Source: Caulobacteraceae bacterium (GTDB lineage Bacteria; Pseudomonadota; Alphaproteobacteria; Caulobacterales; Caulobacteraceae). From it: a stretch of 64,000 nt of DNA. The stretch is from assembly GCA_031291645.1 (NCBI GenBank), contig JARLIQ010000028.1, forward strand, positions 47,384-111,383. Direction: 5' to 3'. Made by a program: the position numbers and the translations under genes. Of this stretch, positions 45,471 to 53,945 are shown in pieces (position 1 is the stretch's first letter; every line of letters starts with the position of its first letter). The notes beneath the pieces are model-generated. The model did no database searches and had not been told where the DNA came from. It saw only the letters and a program-made list of their open reading frames with translations.

Positions 45471-45539
45471 AAGACGACGATGAAGTCGTTAGCGCTCTCG
45501 CCTTGGCGCTTGAGCGGAAGTCAGAGAGGAGGCGTTCGA

Positions 45540-47261
45540 ATGTCGGGCTTTGATTTGGTGATCAGGGGCGGCGAAATCCATGATGGCCTTGGTTCCGATC
45601 CCACGGTGGGGGACGTGGGGATCCGGGACGGGGTCATCGCCGCTCTAGGTCAGTTTAACGGCGCCGGCGGCGAGGAAATTGACGCTCGCAATGCGATCGT
45701 GACACCGGGGTTTGTAGACGTACACACCCACTATGACGGGCAGGCGACTTGGGAGACTCGTATGTCTCCGTCGTCAAACCACGGCGTCACGACCGTGGTG
45801 ATGGGAAATTGTGGCGTCGGGTTCGCGCCCTGCCGCCCTGACCAGCGCGACTTGCTCGTGAACCTGATGGAAGGGGTGGAGGACGTTCCGGAGATTGTCA
45901 TGACGCGCGGCCTACCGTGGAATTGGGAGACCTTTCCCGACTACCTCGACGCTCTCGAACGGCGCGAACTCGACATCGACGTTGCGGCTCAAGTGCCTCA
46001 CTCCGCCCTTCGCGTCTATGTCATGGGCGAACGGGGCGCCGCCCGCGAGCCGCCGACCAGCCGCGATCTTCAGGAGATGCGGAGGTTGACCGCCGAGGCG
46101 GTCCGCGCCGGTGCAATAGGGGTCTCGACCTCGCGGAACATGCTGCATCGGAGCCGCTCTGGAGCCCTGGCGCCAAGTCTCTATTCGGAGAAGGACGAAC
46201 TGGAGGCGCTCGCCCTCGGTCTTCGCGATGCTAACGCTGGCGTCTTCCAAGTCATCCCCGAGGTTTTCGGCGATGCGAAGGCGGAGTTTCAACTCATGAA
46301 GGCCTTGGCGCAGACCTCCGGCCGGCCGCTGTCGTTCTCCCTCGTCCAGCCCAATACCGGTGATCCTAGTGGATGGAGCACATCGCTCGCGCTGTTGGCG
46401 GAGGCCAACCGGGAAGGTTTGGCCATGAAGGCGCAGGTGTTTCCGCGCCCGGTGGGATACCTCTACGGGCTCGATCTTTCGTTTCATCCCTTCAGTCTGC
46501 ATCCAAGTTTCAGGCCGCTGCTGGATCTTCCGCTCGCCGAGAAGGTGCGCGCCTTGCGCGACCCGTCGATGCGCGAGCGCCTTCTTTCTGAAAAGGCTGA
46601 GGATCCGAACCCAATTTTCATGGCCACGGTCGACAGCTTCCGCTTTGCGGTCCCGCTGGGCGATCCGCCGAACTACGAGCCGGATCTGGAGGATCAGATG
46701 TGGCGGCAGGCGGCCCGAGAGGGACTTTCTGTTGCTGAATATGCCTACGACTTGCTGTTGGAACGGGAGGGCAGGACGATCTTCTTCATGCCAGCGGCGA
46801 ATTATCGAGATGGCAATCTGGCCGTGGCGCGAACGATGGTGCGCGACCCTAACACCGTCTTGGGGTTGGGCGATGGCGGCGCACACTACGGGATGATCTG
46901 TGATGCGAGCTTCCCCACGTTCGTGCTCCAGACTTGGATGCGAGACCAATCGCCTGGGTCCGACGACAGCCTCGCCTCCACCGTGCGCGCGTTGACCTCG
47001 GAGCCCGCGGATTTGGTCGGGTTGGGCGACCGCGGACGCCTGACGTTAGGCTCGAAAGCAGACATCAACGTGATTGATCTCGCCCGCCTCGGGCTTCACG
47101 CGCCGAAGGTCGTGCGCGACCTTCCCGCTGGCGGCCGACGCCTCCAGCAGAAGGCCGACGGGTATAGGGCTACGATCGTCTCGGGCGCCGTCACCTACCG
47201 CGATGGCGTTCATTCAGGTGCGCTCCCCGGCCGACTGGTGCGAGGGGCGAGGGGACGATAG
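45540..47261 (+). CDS. D-aminoacylase-type amidohydrolase
   Basis: A 573-residue metal-dependent hydrolase of the N-acyl-D-amino-acid deacylase family. FDLVIRGGEIHDGLGSDPTV opens it, VTPGFVDVHTHYDGQATWET has the metal HxH with tyrosine, VMGNCGVGFAPCRPDQRDL the conserved cysteine region, and LGLGDGGAHYGMICDASFPT the late aspartate and histidine. GGAGG is just upstream of the ATG at 45540. It could split an amide, carbamate or hydantoin, which would suit the amidase and P450 beside it. The gene lies 69 bases past the P450 stop, same strand. Confidence 0.9.
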   Translation: MSGFDLVIRGGEIHDGLGSDPTVGDVGIRDGVIAALGQFNGAGGEEIDARNAIVTPGFVDVHTHYDGQATWETRMSPSSNHGVTTVVMGNCGVGFAPCRPDQRDLLVNLMEGVEDVPEIVMTRGLPWNWETFPDYLDALERRELDIDVAAQVPHSALRVYVMGERGAAREPPTSRDLQEMRRLTAEAVRAGAIGVSTSRNMLHRSRSGALAPSLYSEKDELEALALGLRDANAGVFQVIPEVFGDAKAEFQLMKALAQTSGRPLSFSLVQPNTGDPSGWSTSLALLAEANREGLAMKAQVFPRPVGYLYGLDLSFHPFSLHPSFRPLLDLPLAEKVRALRDPSMRERLLSEKAEDPNPIFMATVDSFRFAVPLGDPPNYEPDLEDQMWRQAAREGLSVAEYAYDLLLEREGRTIFFMPAANYRDGNLAVARTMVRDPNTVLGLGDGGAHYGMICDASFPTFVLQTWMRDQSPGSDDSLASTVRALTSEPADLVGLGDRGRLTLGSKADINVIDLARLGLHAPKVVRDLPAGGRRLQQKADGYRATIVSGAVTYRDGVHSGALPGRLVRGARGR

Positions 47262-47720
47262 CTGGGTGAGATCGATCCGGGTCCTAAATCGCCGGTCTGT
47301 CACATACATCGTCCGAGGCGGGCTCCCCGCAGAGCCGCCTCGATGAACTCCCGCCCAGACCCTATCGGCCGCCTACCGCAGCTTGAGAACAGCACCGACC
47401 AATGCTTCATGACTGGCGCCCCTTCTTCGAGGTCACCGGAGCCGCCGGCGGCTTCAGGCCATTGAACGATCCGGCCGACCGCGCACAATGGCCAAGCCGG
47501 CGAACACGGGCGGACTCCAGCGGGCGAACCTTGCGCTTTGGTGAGCGTCGTCAGCCGCCTGTGGCGCCGCGCGGCGCACGCGGCCCACAGCATGGTGCCG
47601 TCGATTCCGATGTGCAGACACGCCCCCGCCGCCTCGGCGAGGTGCGGCCTTCTATCTTGCTGTTACGCCATGCCGGCGCCCGCATCCCTGACCGATGGCG
47701 CTCCCACGTCTGCGACGTAT
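47262..47720. other. Island stretch without a recognised gene
   Basis: About 460 bases after the amidohydrolase. Two opposed frames (47402-47749 forward, 47300-47593 reverse) overlap each other, and neither resembles a family, has a ribosome site or has protein-like codon use. I see no hairpin terminator or repeat. It separates the catabolic genes from the Tlde1-like remnant. Confidence 0.5.
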
Positions 47721-47996
47721 TCACTTCAGGAAATGCAAGAGCACCTTAATGATCGCCGCAATCAACACGAGCAGAATCGATAATGTCCATACAGTCTGTC
47801 GCCGAGCCCTGAATATCAAAGTGCCCGGCAAGGCCAGCATTAGTGCAATTATCAAAGATCCATTTGATACAAGTTCAATCCCACTCGCGCCAAATTTTTC
47901 CACATACAGCCAGAAGCCATAGAGGCCTGCTGAGCCGAATGCAAACATTACACTAGAAAATACAACTTCAATAATGTCGTTGCGCTTCCAGGTCAT
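47721..47996 (-). CDS. Small membrane protein with three segments, possible immunity protein
   Basis: A 91-residue membrane protein. Segments: IIEVVFSSVMFAFGSAGLYG, VSNGSLIIALMLALPGTLIF and TVWTLSILLVLIAAIIKVLL. Its start overlaps the stop of a truncated DUF2778-like protein (TGATG), so the two were translated together. A small membrane protein coupled to a peptidoglycan-active effector is the usual layout of toxin-immunity pairs; for Tlde1, immunity protein Tldi1 is the analogue. No sequence similarity to Tldi1 is claimed. A GTG three bases earlier is an alternative start. Confidence 0.6.
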   Translation of the reverse strand: MTWKRNDIIEVVFSSVMFAFGSAGLYGFWLYVEKFGASGIELVSNGSLIIALMLALPGTLIFRARRQTVWTLSILLVLIAAIIKVLLHFLK

Positions 47997-48240
47997 CACG
48001 GCGCCACATTCAGCAGACCGAAATAAGTTATCGGCGTATTGACGGGTGGACCAAATCGCATGGGGTACGGCGAAGGAATAATCTGCGATGAACTAAATCG
48101 CGGTACTTTGTCGATCACACTCATCGTGGACGTGCTGCGGATCAATTTGGCGATCTTGCTATAATCATTGCGATTTCTCACCGTGACGCACCCCAGGCTG
48201 ACATTGCCTGGGTGGAGCCGATATGATCCTGGCGATCGCC
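47996..48240 (-). pseudogene. Truncated DUF2778/Tlde1-like L,D-transpeptidase-fold end
   Basis: About 80 codons matching only the C-terminus of a DUF2778 protein: RLHPGNVSLGCVTVRNRNDY carries the H-x-x-x-S-x-G-C catalytic pattern of Tlde1-type peptidoglycan enzymes, followed by SKIAKLIRSTSTMSVIDKVP. The catalytic cysteine and histidine are present, but the usual N-terminal ~100 residues are missing: the frame continues upstream without similarity, and other frames there are unrelated. It abuts core-like DNA, so truncation at an island edge is plausible. The stop overlaps the next gene's start. Confidence 0.6.
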
Positions 48241-48359
48241 AGGGCCGCCACGAACGCTCCAAGCAGCATGATCGCCTCCGCTTGAGACTGAGGTATGGCT
48301 CCTGTCGAAGACTGCAAGGCGCGGCTGGCGCTCTGGCGAGCGCCACTCATCCGCGGCCG

Positions 48360-49655
48360 TCAAAGGCCGAACGGATAGGTCTCGTCTTCGCCCGACCGGA
48401 TCTGGGTCGGCAACGGGGTCACCGCGCGGGTCTGGTCGAACCAGACGAAGCCGTCGTATTGCTCGGGCAGGCAGGCGTGGGCGTAGTGGCTCAGCCGCTC
48501 GGTGTCCGGCCGGTAGACCACCCCGATGTAGCGCTCCAGCCGTGGTGCGCTCAACTCGCCGCGCAAGGCGTCGTGGCGGCCGGGCCGCAGGTCGAGCAGG
48601 AAGCGGGCCAGGCCGGTCTCGTGGCAGAGCGCCTCATAGCTGTCGGTGCGCGAGGGGCGAACGGTCTGGACCTCGGCCGGGCCGTCCCAGTCCGAGGCGG
48701 CCATCACCGTGCCGGCGTGGGTCCCGAAGCCGATCAGCGCCGCGTCGCGGCCGAACCGCTCGCGGCAGAGCTGGCCGATGTTCAGCTCGCCGTGGGTCGC
48801 CATGTCGGTGTGGCGCGCGTCGCCGATGTGGGAATTGTGCGCCCAGACCACCGCCTTCGATGCTGGTCCCCGCGCGGCCAGGATGCGCTCGAGCGTGTCG
48901 AACATGTGCCGGTCCCGCAGGTTCCAGGATTCGTGCCGGCCGTAATACATGGCGCGGTAGTAGCGCTCGGCGTCGGCCACCAGGTAGGCGTTCTGGGACG
49001 CGTCGAAGAGGCCTTCGCCGTCTCGGGCGGCGTATTCGGCGGCGTTGCGGGCCAGGTCGACCAGGATGCTCACCACCGGCCGCTCGCAGATCGCATAGCC
49101 CTCGTGCAGCGCCGCGCGCCCGTAGGCCGCCGGCTCGGCGTTCCAGGGCGACAGGCAGGCGTAGCGTTCGCGCGCCTGCGCCGCCGCGCCAGGGTCGACC
49201 TCGTCGAGGTAGTCCAGCACCGCCGCCATCGAGGCGCGCATGTTGTAGAGATCGAGCCCGTAGAACGCCGCGCGGTCCGGCGGCTTCACGCCCGCATTGT
49301 GCTGGCGCAGCCAGCGTACGAAGGTCTCGACGTCGGTGTTGCGCCACATCCAGGTCGGGAACCGACTAAAGGGCGGCGGCGCCATCGCCCTGTGCTGGCG
49401 ATGGCGTACGTGCCGGTCGATGGCGGCCGCATCGGGCCAGTCGGCCTCCACGGCCACGACGTCGAACCCGTGCCGCTCGATAAGCCGCCGCGTGATCGCC
49501 GCGCGGGCGCGGTAGAACTCGCTGCTGCCGTGGCTGGCTTCGCCCAGCAGCACCACGCGCGCGTCGGCGTAGCGGTCGAACGCGACCGCGAAGGCGGCGT
49601 CGGTCAGGTCGGGCAGGGGCTCGGCCGCTGCGGCGAGGCTTGCTGCAACGGCCAC
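48360..49655 (-). CDS. Erythromycin-esterase-like protein
   Basis: A 431-residue protein of the erythromycin esterase family (PF05139). Seen: VVLLGEASHGSSEFYRARA with the conserved GExSHG, DVVAVEADWPDAAAID, AVVWAHNSHIGDARHTDM with the HNxH motif, and GFGTHAGTVMAASDWDGPA. Most homologues do not inactivate macrolides and have unknown substrates, so I make no resistance claim. GTG 49655 follows GGGAG; a longer start (49694) would overlap the upstream gene's stop. Confidence 0.88.
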   Translation of the reverse strand: MAVAASLAAAAEPLPDLTDAAFAVAFDRYADARVVLLGEASHGSSEFYRARAAITRRLIERHGFDVVAVEADWPDAAAIDRHVRHRQHRAMAPPPFSRFPTWMWRNTDVETFVRWLRQHNAGVKPPDRAAFYGLDLYNMRASMAAVLDYLDEVDPGAAAQARERYACLSPWNAEPAAYGRAALHEGYAICERPVVSILVDLARNAAEYAARDGEGLFDASQNAYLVADAERYYRAMYYGRHESWNLRDRHMFDTLERILAARGPASKAVVWAHNSHIGDARHTDMATHGELNIGQLCRERFGRDAALIGFGTHAGTVMAASDWDGPAEVQTVRPSRTDSYEALCHETGLARFLLDLRPGRHDALRGELSAPRLERYIGVVYRPDTERLSHYAHACLPEQYDGFVWFDQTRAVTPLPTQIRSGEDETYPFGL

Positions 49656-49671
49656 CTTCGTCTCCCTCGCG

Positions 49672-50325
49672 CTATTGGTCCGGTGGGACCGCAAGCGGCG
49701 GCGCCGGCGGGGGCGGCGGAGTCGTGGCGTCCGGTGGAACCGACGGCACGGCCTGCCATCCGCCGGGGCAGGCGGTCACATAGGGATAGAAGCCGGCGGG
49801 ATCGGCGCAGCGGTACCAGAAGTTCTGCGCGGCGGGCGGACCCTCCGGCGGCGCTTCTTCGGTGTCCTCCGGCGGGATGTAGGTGGGATAGGGATAGATC
49901 GGCTCGGGATAGAGGTACCACTCGTCGTCGAGGAACCACCACCAGCCGAACACGCCATCGTACCAGGTGTGCCGCCACAGGCCGTGCTCCCAGTGTTCGC
50001 GGTCCGCCGGGCCCAGGTGGCCGAAGTCGCGTCCGTGGAAGCCGCCGTGGGATGGCCCGCCGTGATAGCCGCCGTGGTAGCCGCCGGGATAGCCGCCGCC
50101 CGGGTGGCCGCCGCCTGCGCCGTGGTAGCCGCCAGGGTAGCCGCCGCCCGGATGACCGCCGCCCGGATGACCGCCGCCGGGATGGCCGCCGCCTGGGTGG
50201 CCGCCCCCCGGATGGCCGCCGCCTGAACCATGGCCGCCGCCGGGGCCGCCATGTGGCTGGGCCGCGGCGGGCAAGGCGAAGATAAGCACGGCGATCGCCG
50301 CGGCGCTCGATAGGAACCTGGACAT
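49672..50325 (-). CDS. Exported Gly/His-rich repeat protein
   Basis: A 217-residue protein with a signal peptide (AAAIAVLIFALPAAAQ). Residues 25-95 are GGGHP/GGYHG repeats; residues ~100-215 hold a Trp/Tyr-rich module, YDGVFGWWWFLDDEWYLYPE, and a short C-terminal pattern NFWYRCADPAGFYPYVTACPG ending VPPD. The second part matches small envelope proteins common in proteobacteria, where two cysteines flank GYYPYV. The His-rich repeat could bind metal. It ends 17 bases before the esterase-like start and may be co-transcribed. Confidence 0.85.
   Translation of the reverse strand: MSRFLSSAAAIAVLIFALPAAAQPHGGPGGGHGSGGGHPGGGHPGGGHPGGGHPGGGHPGGGYPGGYHGAGGGHPGGGYPGGYHGGYHGGPSHGGFHGRDFGHLGPADREHWEHGLWRHTWYDGVFGWWWFLDDEWYLYPEPIYPYPTYIPPEDTEEAPPEGPPAAQNFWYRCADPAGFYPYVTACPGGWQAVPSVPPDATTPPPPPAPPLAVPPDQ
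50041..50253. repeat. Short tandem repeat encoding GGGHP/GGYHG units
   Basis: About five copies of a 15-base unit coding GGGHP (GGATGACCGCCGCCC on the plus strand), then degenerate variants coding GGYPGGYHG. It lies inside the exported protein above and will vary in copy number by slippage. Not a CRISPR: units are adjacent and in frame. Confidence 0.85.
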
Positions 50326-50596
50326 CAGCACAGCCTTTCAAGGGCGCTGGTCGCCCGTGTCGATGATGACCATGGGCCTCGGCGCGAACCGACGCCTTGA
50401 CGCCGATCAACCGTTGCGGTCGCAAAGCGGCCCTGTGAGCGGCCTGCCTCCCAACGTCTCGTTGAGCGAGGTCAACGACGCCGGGCCGCGGGCGCCTCAG
50501 CCTGCAGGCTACGAATGATGGCGCGCCGTCCGGCGAGGGGCGCGCCTTGCTGCCTCCCGAGGCGCGCCGCCCCGATCGAAGCCAAGGCCTGAACCC

Positions 50597-51478
50597 ATGC
50601 CTGCAACCCGGCGGCGTCTCCAGCTGGGACCCGAGCCGTCTTCGACGGGCGGAACGCCGCCGTCCCCCGCCGCCAGGCCGTGGGCGCGGCGCCGGTTCGC
50701 CCTCCTTGCGGCCGTCGCGCTGACCGCCTTCGCCGGCCTGGCTTCAGGCCTGGCCGCCGCCCCGGCGCCGCAGCGCGTGGCGATCCTCGTCTATCACCGC
50801 TTCGACCCGGCGACGCCCGCCCCCACGACGGTCACCATCCCCGCCTTCCAGGGGCAGCTCGCCTGGCTCGCCCGTCATCACTACCGGATCGAGCCCTTGC
50901 GGACCGCGCTGGCCGAGCTGGACGGCGCCGCGCCCTCGGGCGGGCCGGTGGCGGTGATCACCGCCGACGATGGGCACAAGTCGGTTTACACCGAGCTCTT
51001 TCCCGTGATCCGCGCGCAGCGCATTCCGGTCACCCTGTTCATCTATCCGTCGGCCATCTCCAACGCCCCCTACGCCCTGACCTGGGCGCAGCTGCGCGAG
51101 ATGCAGGCCTCCGGCCTGGTGGACGTGGAGTCGCACACCTATTGGCACCCGAACTTCCGGACCGAGCGCCGGCGCCTCGGCGCGGCCGCCTACCAGGCCT
51201 TCGTCGACGTCCAGCTGCAGCGGTCCAAGGCGGTCATCGAGCGCGAGCTCGGCAAGCCCGTGGGCATGCTCGCCTGGCCGTTCGGGATCGTCGACACCGA
51301 CCTCGAGGCCGCCGCCAGGCGGGCGGGCTACACGGCGGGGTTCGGCTATGGGGGCGGGCCCGCCGGCGCGGGCGGCGACCGGCTCGCCCTGCCGCGCATC
51401 CCCGTGGGCGACGCCGACCGCGGCGATCGCTTCGGCGCGCGCATCGGGGCCGCCAAGGCCGAAAGGGCTGCGTCATGA
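50597..51478 (+). CDS. Polysaccharide deacetylase family protein
   Basis: A 293-residue NodB-fold protein with an N-terminal hydrophobic segment (RRFALLAAVALTAFAGLASG) serving as signal or anchor. RVAILVYHRFDP is the family start; VITADDGHKSVYTELFPVI has the catalytic Asp pair, with TADDG in place of the usual TFDDG; VDVESHTYWHPNFR holds the metal histidines and GMLAWPFGIVD the next motif. It should remove acetyl groups from a cell-wall or capsule sugar. The stop overlaps the next gene in ATGA, so they are coupled. Confidence 0.9.
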   Translation: MPATRRRLQLGPEPSSTGGTPPSPAARPWARRRFALLAAVALTAFAGLASGLAAAPAPQRVAILVYHRFDPATPAPTTVTIPAFQGQLAWLARHHYRIEPLRTALAELDGAAPSGGPVAVITADDGHKSVYTELFPVIRAQRIPVTLFIYPSAISNAPYALTWAQLREMQASGLVDVESHTYWHPNFRTERRRLGAAAYQAFVDVQLQRSKAVIERELGKPVGMLAWPFGIVDTDLEAAARRAGYTAGFGYGGGPAGAGGDRLALPRIPVGDADRGDRFGARIGAAKAERAAS

Positions 51479-52797
51479 CCGGCTGGATACGGACCTTCTG
51501 GGCGGCGGTGGCGCTGGCCCTTGCGCTGGGCGCGGCGAGCGGCGCGTCCGCGCTCGACAGCAAGGTGGTCGACGCGGCGACCGGCGCAGCCGCGCCCGAC
51601 GCCTCGGTGGTCATCGCCGGCCGCGAAGTCCGCACGGACAAGGCCGGCGGCTTTCACCTGGACGGCGCGGCCGGGCCGGTGTTCGCCCGCGCGCCCGGCT
51701 ATCGCGCGGCCACCCTTTCGCTCGCCGACCTCGCCAAGTCCGGCGGCGCGATCCGGCTGACGCCGTTCACGCCAAAGGCGCTTTACCTGACGGTCTACGG
51801 CGTGGGCTCCAAGACCCTGCGAGGCGGGGCGATGGCGCTCATCCACAGCGGCTCGGCCAACGCCCTGGTGATCGACCTGAAGGGCGATCGCGGGATCGTG
51901 CCCTATCCCAGCAAGGTGGCGCTGACCGCCAGCCCCGGCGCGCGCCGGGTGACCACCATCAGCGACCTGCCCGCTCTCGTCGCCCAGCTCCACGCCTCGG
52001 GGGTCTACCTCATCGCCCGGATCGTGGTGTTCAAGGACGAGCCGCTCGCCGCGGCCCGGCCGGACCTGGCCGTCAAGCGCGCCGACGGCAGGCTGTTCCG
52101 GGACCGCGAACACCTGGCCTGGACCGATCCGTTCCAGCCCGAAGTGCAGGCCTACAACATCGACCTGGCGATCGAGGCGGCCCAGGCCGGATTCGACGAG
52201 ATCCAGTTCGACTATCTGCGCTTCCCGGATTCCTCGGCCAAGCTGCGCCTGGCCAAGCCCTCGAACATCAAGAACCGGACCGCGGCGATCGCTGGCTTTC
52301 TGGCCGCGGCGCGCCAGCGGCTGCGACCCTACAACGTCTACCTTGGGGCCGACATCTTCGGCTACGTCTGCTGGAACCAGGACGACACCGGGATCGGCCA
52401 GCGGCTGGAAGAACTCATGCCCAACGTCGATTACCTGTCGCCGATGCTCTATCCGTCGGGCTTCCGGTTCGGGATTCCGGGCGTCCGCAATCCGGTCGCC
52501 AACTCCTACACCATCGTGCGCGACTCCCTCGGCCAGGCCCGCATGCGGCTGAACGTCTCGCCAAAGCGCTTTCGCCCATGGCTCCAGGCGTTTAGGGATT
52601 ATGCGTTCGATCGCCGCGTGTTCGCCGCGCAGGAGGTCGCCGACCAGATTCGCGCGGCCGCGGACTTCGGGTCGGACGGATGGATGCTGTGGAACGCAGG
52701 CAACACCTATTCGGGACTGGGCCTCGCGCTGGCGGAACCGGCAGGGCGCGGCGGCGTGGCGCGACGGTCCTCGCCGGCTTCGCAAGCCTGCTCCTGA
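51475..52797 (+). CDS. Putative glycoside hydrolase (DUF4015 type)
   Basis: A 440-residue exported protein with a signal peptide (FWAAVALALALGAASGASA). Residues ~25-90 are a carboxypeptidase-regulatory-like beta domain; residues ~95-430 form the putative glycoside hydrolase domain of the DUF4015 family: ALYLTVYGVGSKTLRGG, ALVIDLKGDRGIVPYPSKVA, FDEIQFDYLRFPDSSAKLRL, and PNVDYLSPMLYPSGFRFG. QFDYLRFP has the acid of this family. Start at 51475, in the ATGA overlap with the deacetylase. The 3' end overlaps the following gene by 118 bases, which is long. Confidence 0.88.
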   Translation: MTGWIRTFWAAVALALALGAASGASALDSKVVDAATGAAAPDASVVIAGREVRTDKAGGFHLDGAAGPVFARAPGYRAATLSLADLAKSGGAIRLTPFTPKALYLTVYGVGSKTLRGGAMALIHSGSANALVIDLKGDRGIVPYPSKVALTASPGARRVTTISDLPALVAQLHASGVYLIARIVVFKDEPLAAARPDLAVKRADGRLFRDREHLAWTDPFQPEVQAYNIDLAIEAAQAGFDEIQFDYLRFPDSSAKLRLAKPSNIKNRTAAIAGFLAAARQRLRPYNVYLGADIFGYVCWNQDDTGIGQRLEELMPNVDYLSPMLYPSGFRFGIPGVRNPVANSYTIVRDSLGQARMRLNVSPKRFRPWLQAFRDYAFDRRVFAAQEVADQIRAAADFGSDGWMLWNAGNTYSGLGLALAEPAGRGGVARRSSPASQACS

Positions 52798-53945
52798 TCT
52801 TCGGCGGCGCGCAGGCGCGGGCGGACGAAGCGCCCACGGCCGACGGCTTCGCCGACCTGGCCGCCGTCGTCCAGCGGGACCTGCAGGCGGGTCATGTTCC
52901 GGGCGCCGTGGTGCTGGTGGGCGAGCACGGCCGCGTGGCCTACCGGGCCGCGTTCGGGTGGAAGTCGCTCGAGCCCGCCCCCGCGCCGCTCGACGCGGCC
53001 GCCATCTTCGACTTGGCCTCGGTGACCAAGGTGGTGGCGACCACCACGGCGGTGATGCAGCTGGTCGAGGCCGGACGCCTCGGCCTGGACAGGCCGGTCG
53101 CCGACTACTGGCCGGCGTTCGCAGCCAACGGCAAGGCCGCGATCACGGTGCGGCAGCTGCTCACCCACACCTCCGGCCTGCCGCCGGACCTCGACCTCGT
53201 GGCGGACTGGAGCGGAGGCCCTGCCGCCCTGGACCGGGCCGCGGCCGAGCGGCCGACCCGCGCCCCCGGCGCGGCCTTCGTCTACAGCGACATCAACTTC
53301 ATCGTGCTCGGCGAGCTGGTGCGGCGGATCAGCGGCGAGCCGCTGGACGTCTATGCGCAGCATCACATCTTCCAGCCCCTGGGCATGGCCGACACCGGCT
53401 TCCTCCCGGACGAGACCCGCCGCGCGCGCATCGCGCCCACCGAGCGCGAGGACGGCCAGCTGCGCTGGGGCCAGGTGCAGGACCCGACCGCCTACCGCAT
53501 GGGCGGGGTTGCCGGACACGCGGGCCTGTTTTCCACCGCCGACGACCTGGCCCGCTTCGCCCGCATGCTGCTGCAGGGCGGCAGCCTGGACGGCGTCCAG
53601 ATCCTGAAGCCCGAGACCGTGGCCCTGATGACCCGGGCGGAGACCTTGCCCGGCGGCGTTCGCCGCGCCCTGGGCTGGGACGTGGCCTCGCCCTATTCGG
53701 CCGGGATGAACCTTGCGTTCGGCCCGGCGGGCTACGGCCACACAGGCTATACGGGATGCTCGCTCTGGATCGACCCGGCGAGCCAGGCCTTCCTGATCGT
53801 GCTGACCAGCCGCCTGCACCCCGACGGGCGGGGCGATGTGAAGCCTCTGCGCCGCGACCTGGCCATGCTCGTGGGCGACGCCGTCCGGCCCGCGCCGCCG
53901 ACGCTCCAGGCCGTCGCCGCCGTGAGCCATCCCCAGGGCCGCTAG
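52680..53945 (+). CDS. Serine hydrolase (beta-lactamase/transpeptidase-like)
   Basis: A 421-residue penicillin-binding-protein-fold hydrolase. It has an SxxK motif SVTK (Ser114, Lys117), a Tyr-x-Asn motif in VYSDINFIVLG, and HTGYTGC as the third (K/H-T-G) region. The signal-like segment is ATVLAGFASLLLIFGGAQA. Its nominal ATG at 52680, or GTG at 52689, lies inside the preceding gene, but no later in-frame start leaves a whole signal peptide. With the deacetylase and glycoside hydrolase upstream it may act on cell-wall material. Its stop shares CTAG with the convergent GntR gene. Confidence 0.88.
   Translation: MDAVERRQHLFGTGPRAGGTGRARRRGATVLAGFASLLLIFGGAQARADEAPTADGFADLAAVVQRDLQAGHVPGAVVLVGEHGRVAYRAAFGWKSLEPAPAPLDAAAIFDLASVTKVVATTTAVMQLVEAGRLGLDRPVADYWPAFAANGKAAITVRQLLTHTSGLPPDLDLVADWSGGPAALDRAAAERPTRAPGAAFVYSDINFIVLGELVRRISGEPLDVYAQHHIFQPLGMADTGFLPDETRRARIAPTEREDGQLRWGQVQDPTAYRMGGVAGHAGLFSTADDLARFARMLLQGGSLDGVQILKPETVALMTRAETLPGGVRRALGWDVASPYSAGMNLAFGPAGYGHTGYTGCSLWIDPASQAFLIVLTSRLHPDGRGDVKPLRRDLAMLVGDAVRPAPPTLQAVAAVSHPQGR

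Noticed and set aside
47300..47749. Two opposed open frames after the amidohydrolase
   Set aside because: They overlap each other, have no motif and no plausible start site.
48160..48360. Direct repeat of the tRNA-Ser 3' end as an island attachment site
   Set aside because: I found no convincing copy of its last ~20 bases there; a short CTCACCG match is too brief to count.
48360..49655. Macrolide resistance gene
   Set aside because: Similarity is to the broad erythromycin-esterase-like family, most of whose members are not resistance enzymes; no resistance context is present.
50041..50253. Short spaced repeats that could be taken for a CRISPR array
   Set aside because: Units are adjacent, in frame and code for GGGHP; there are no unique spacers and no cas genes.
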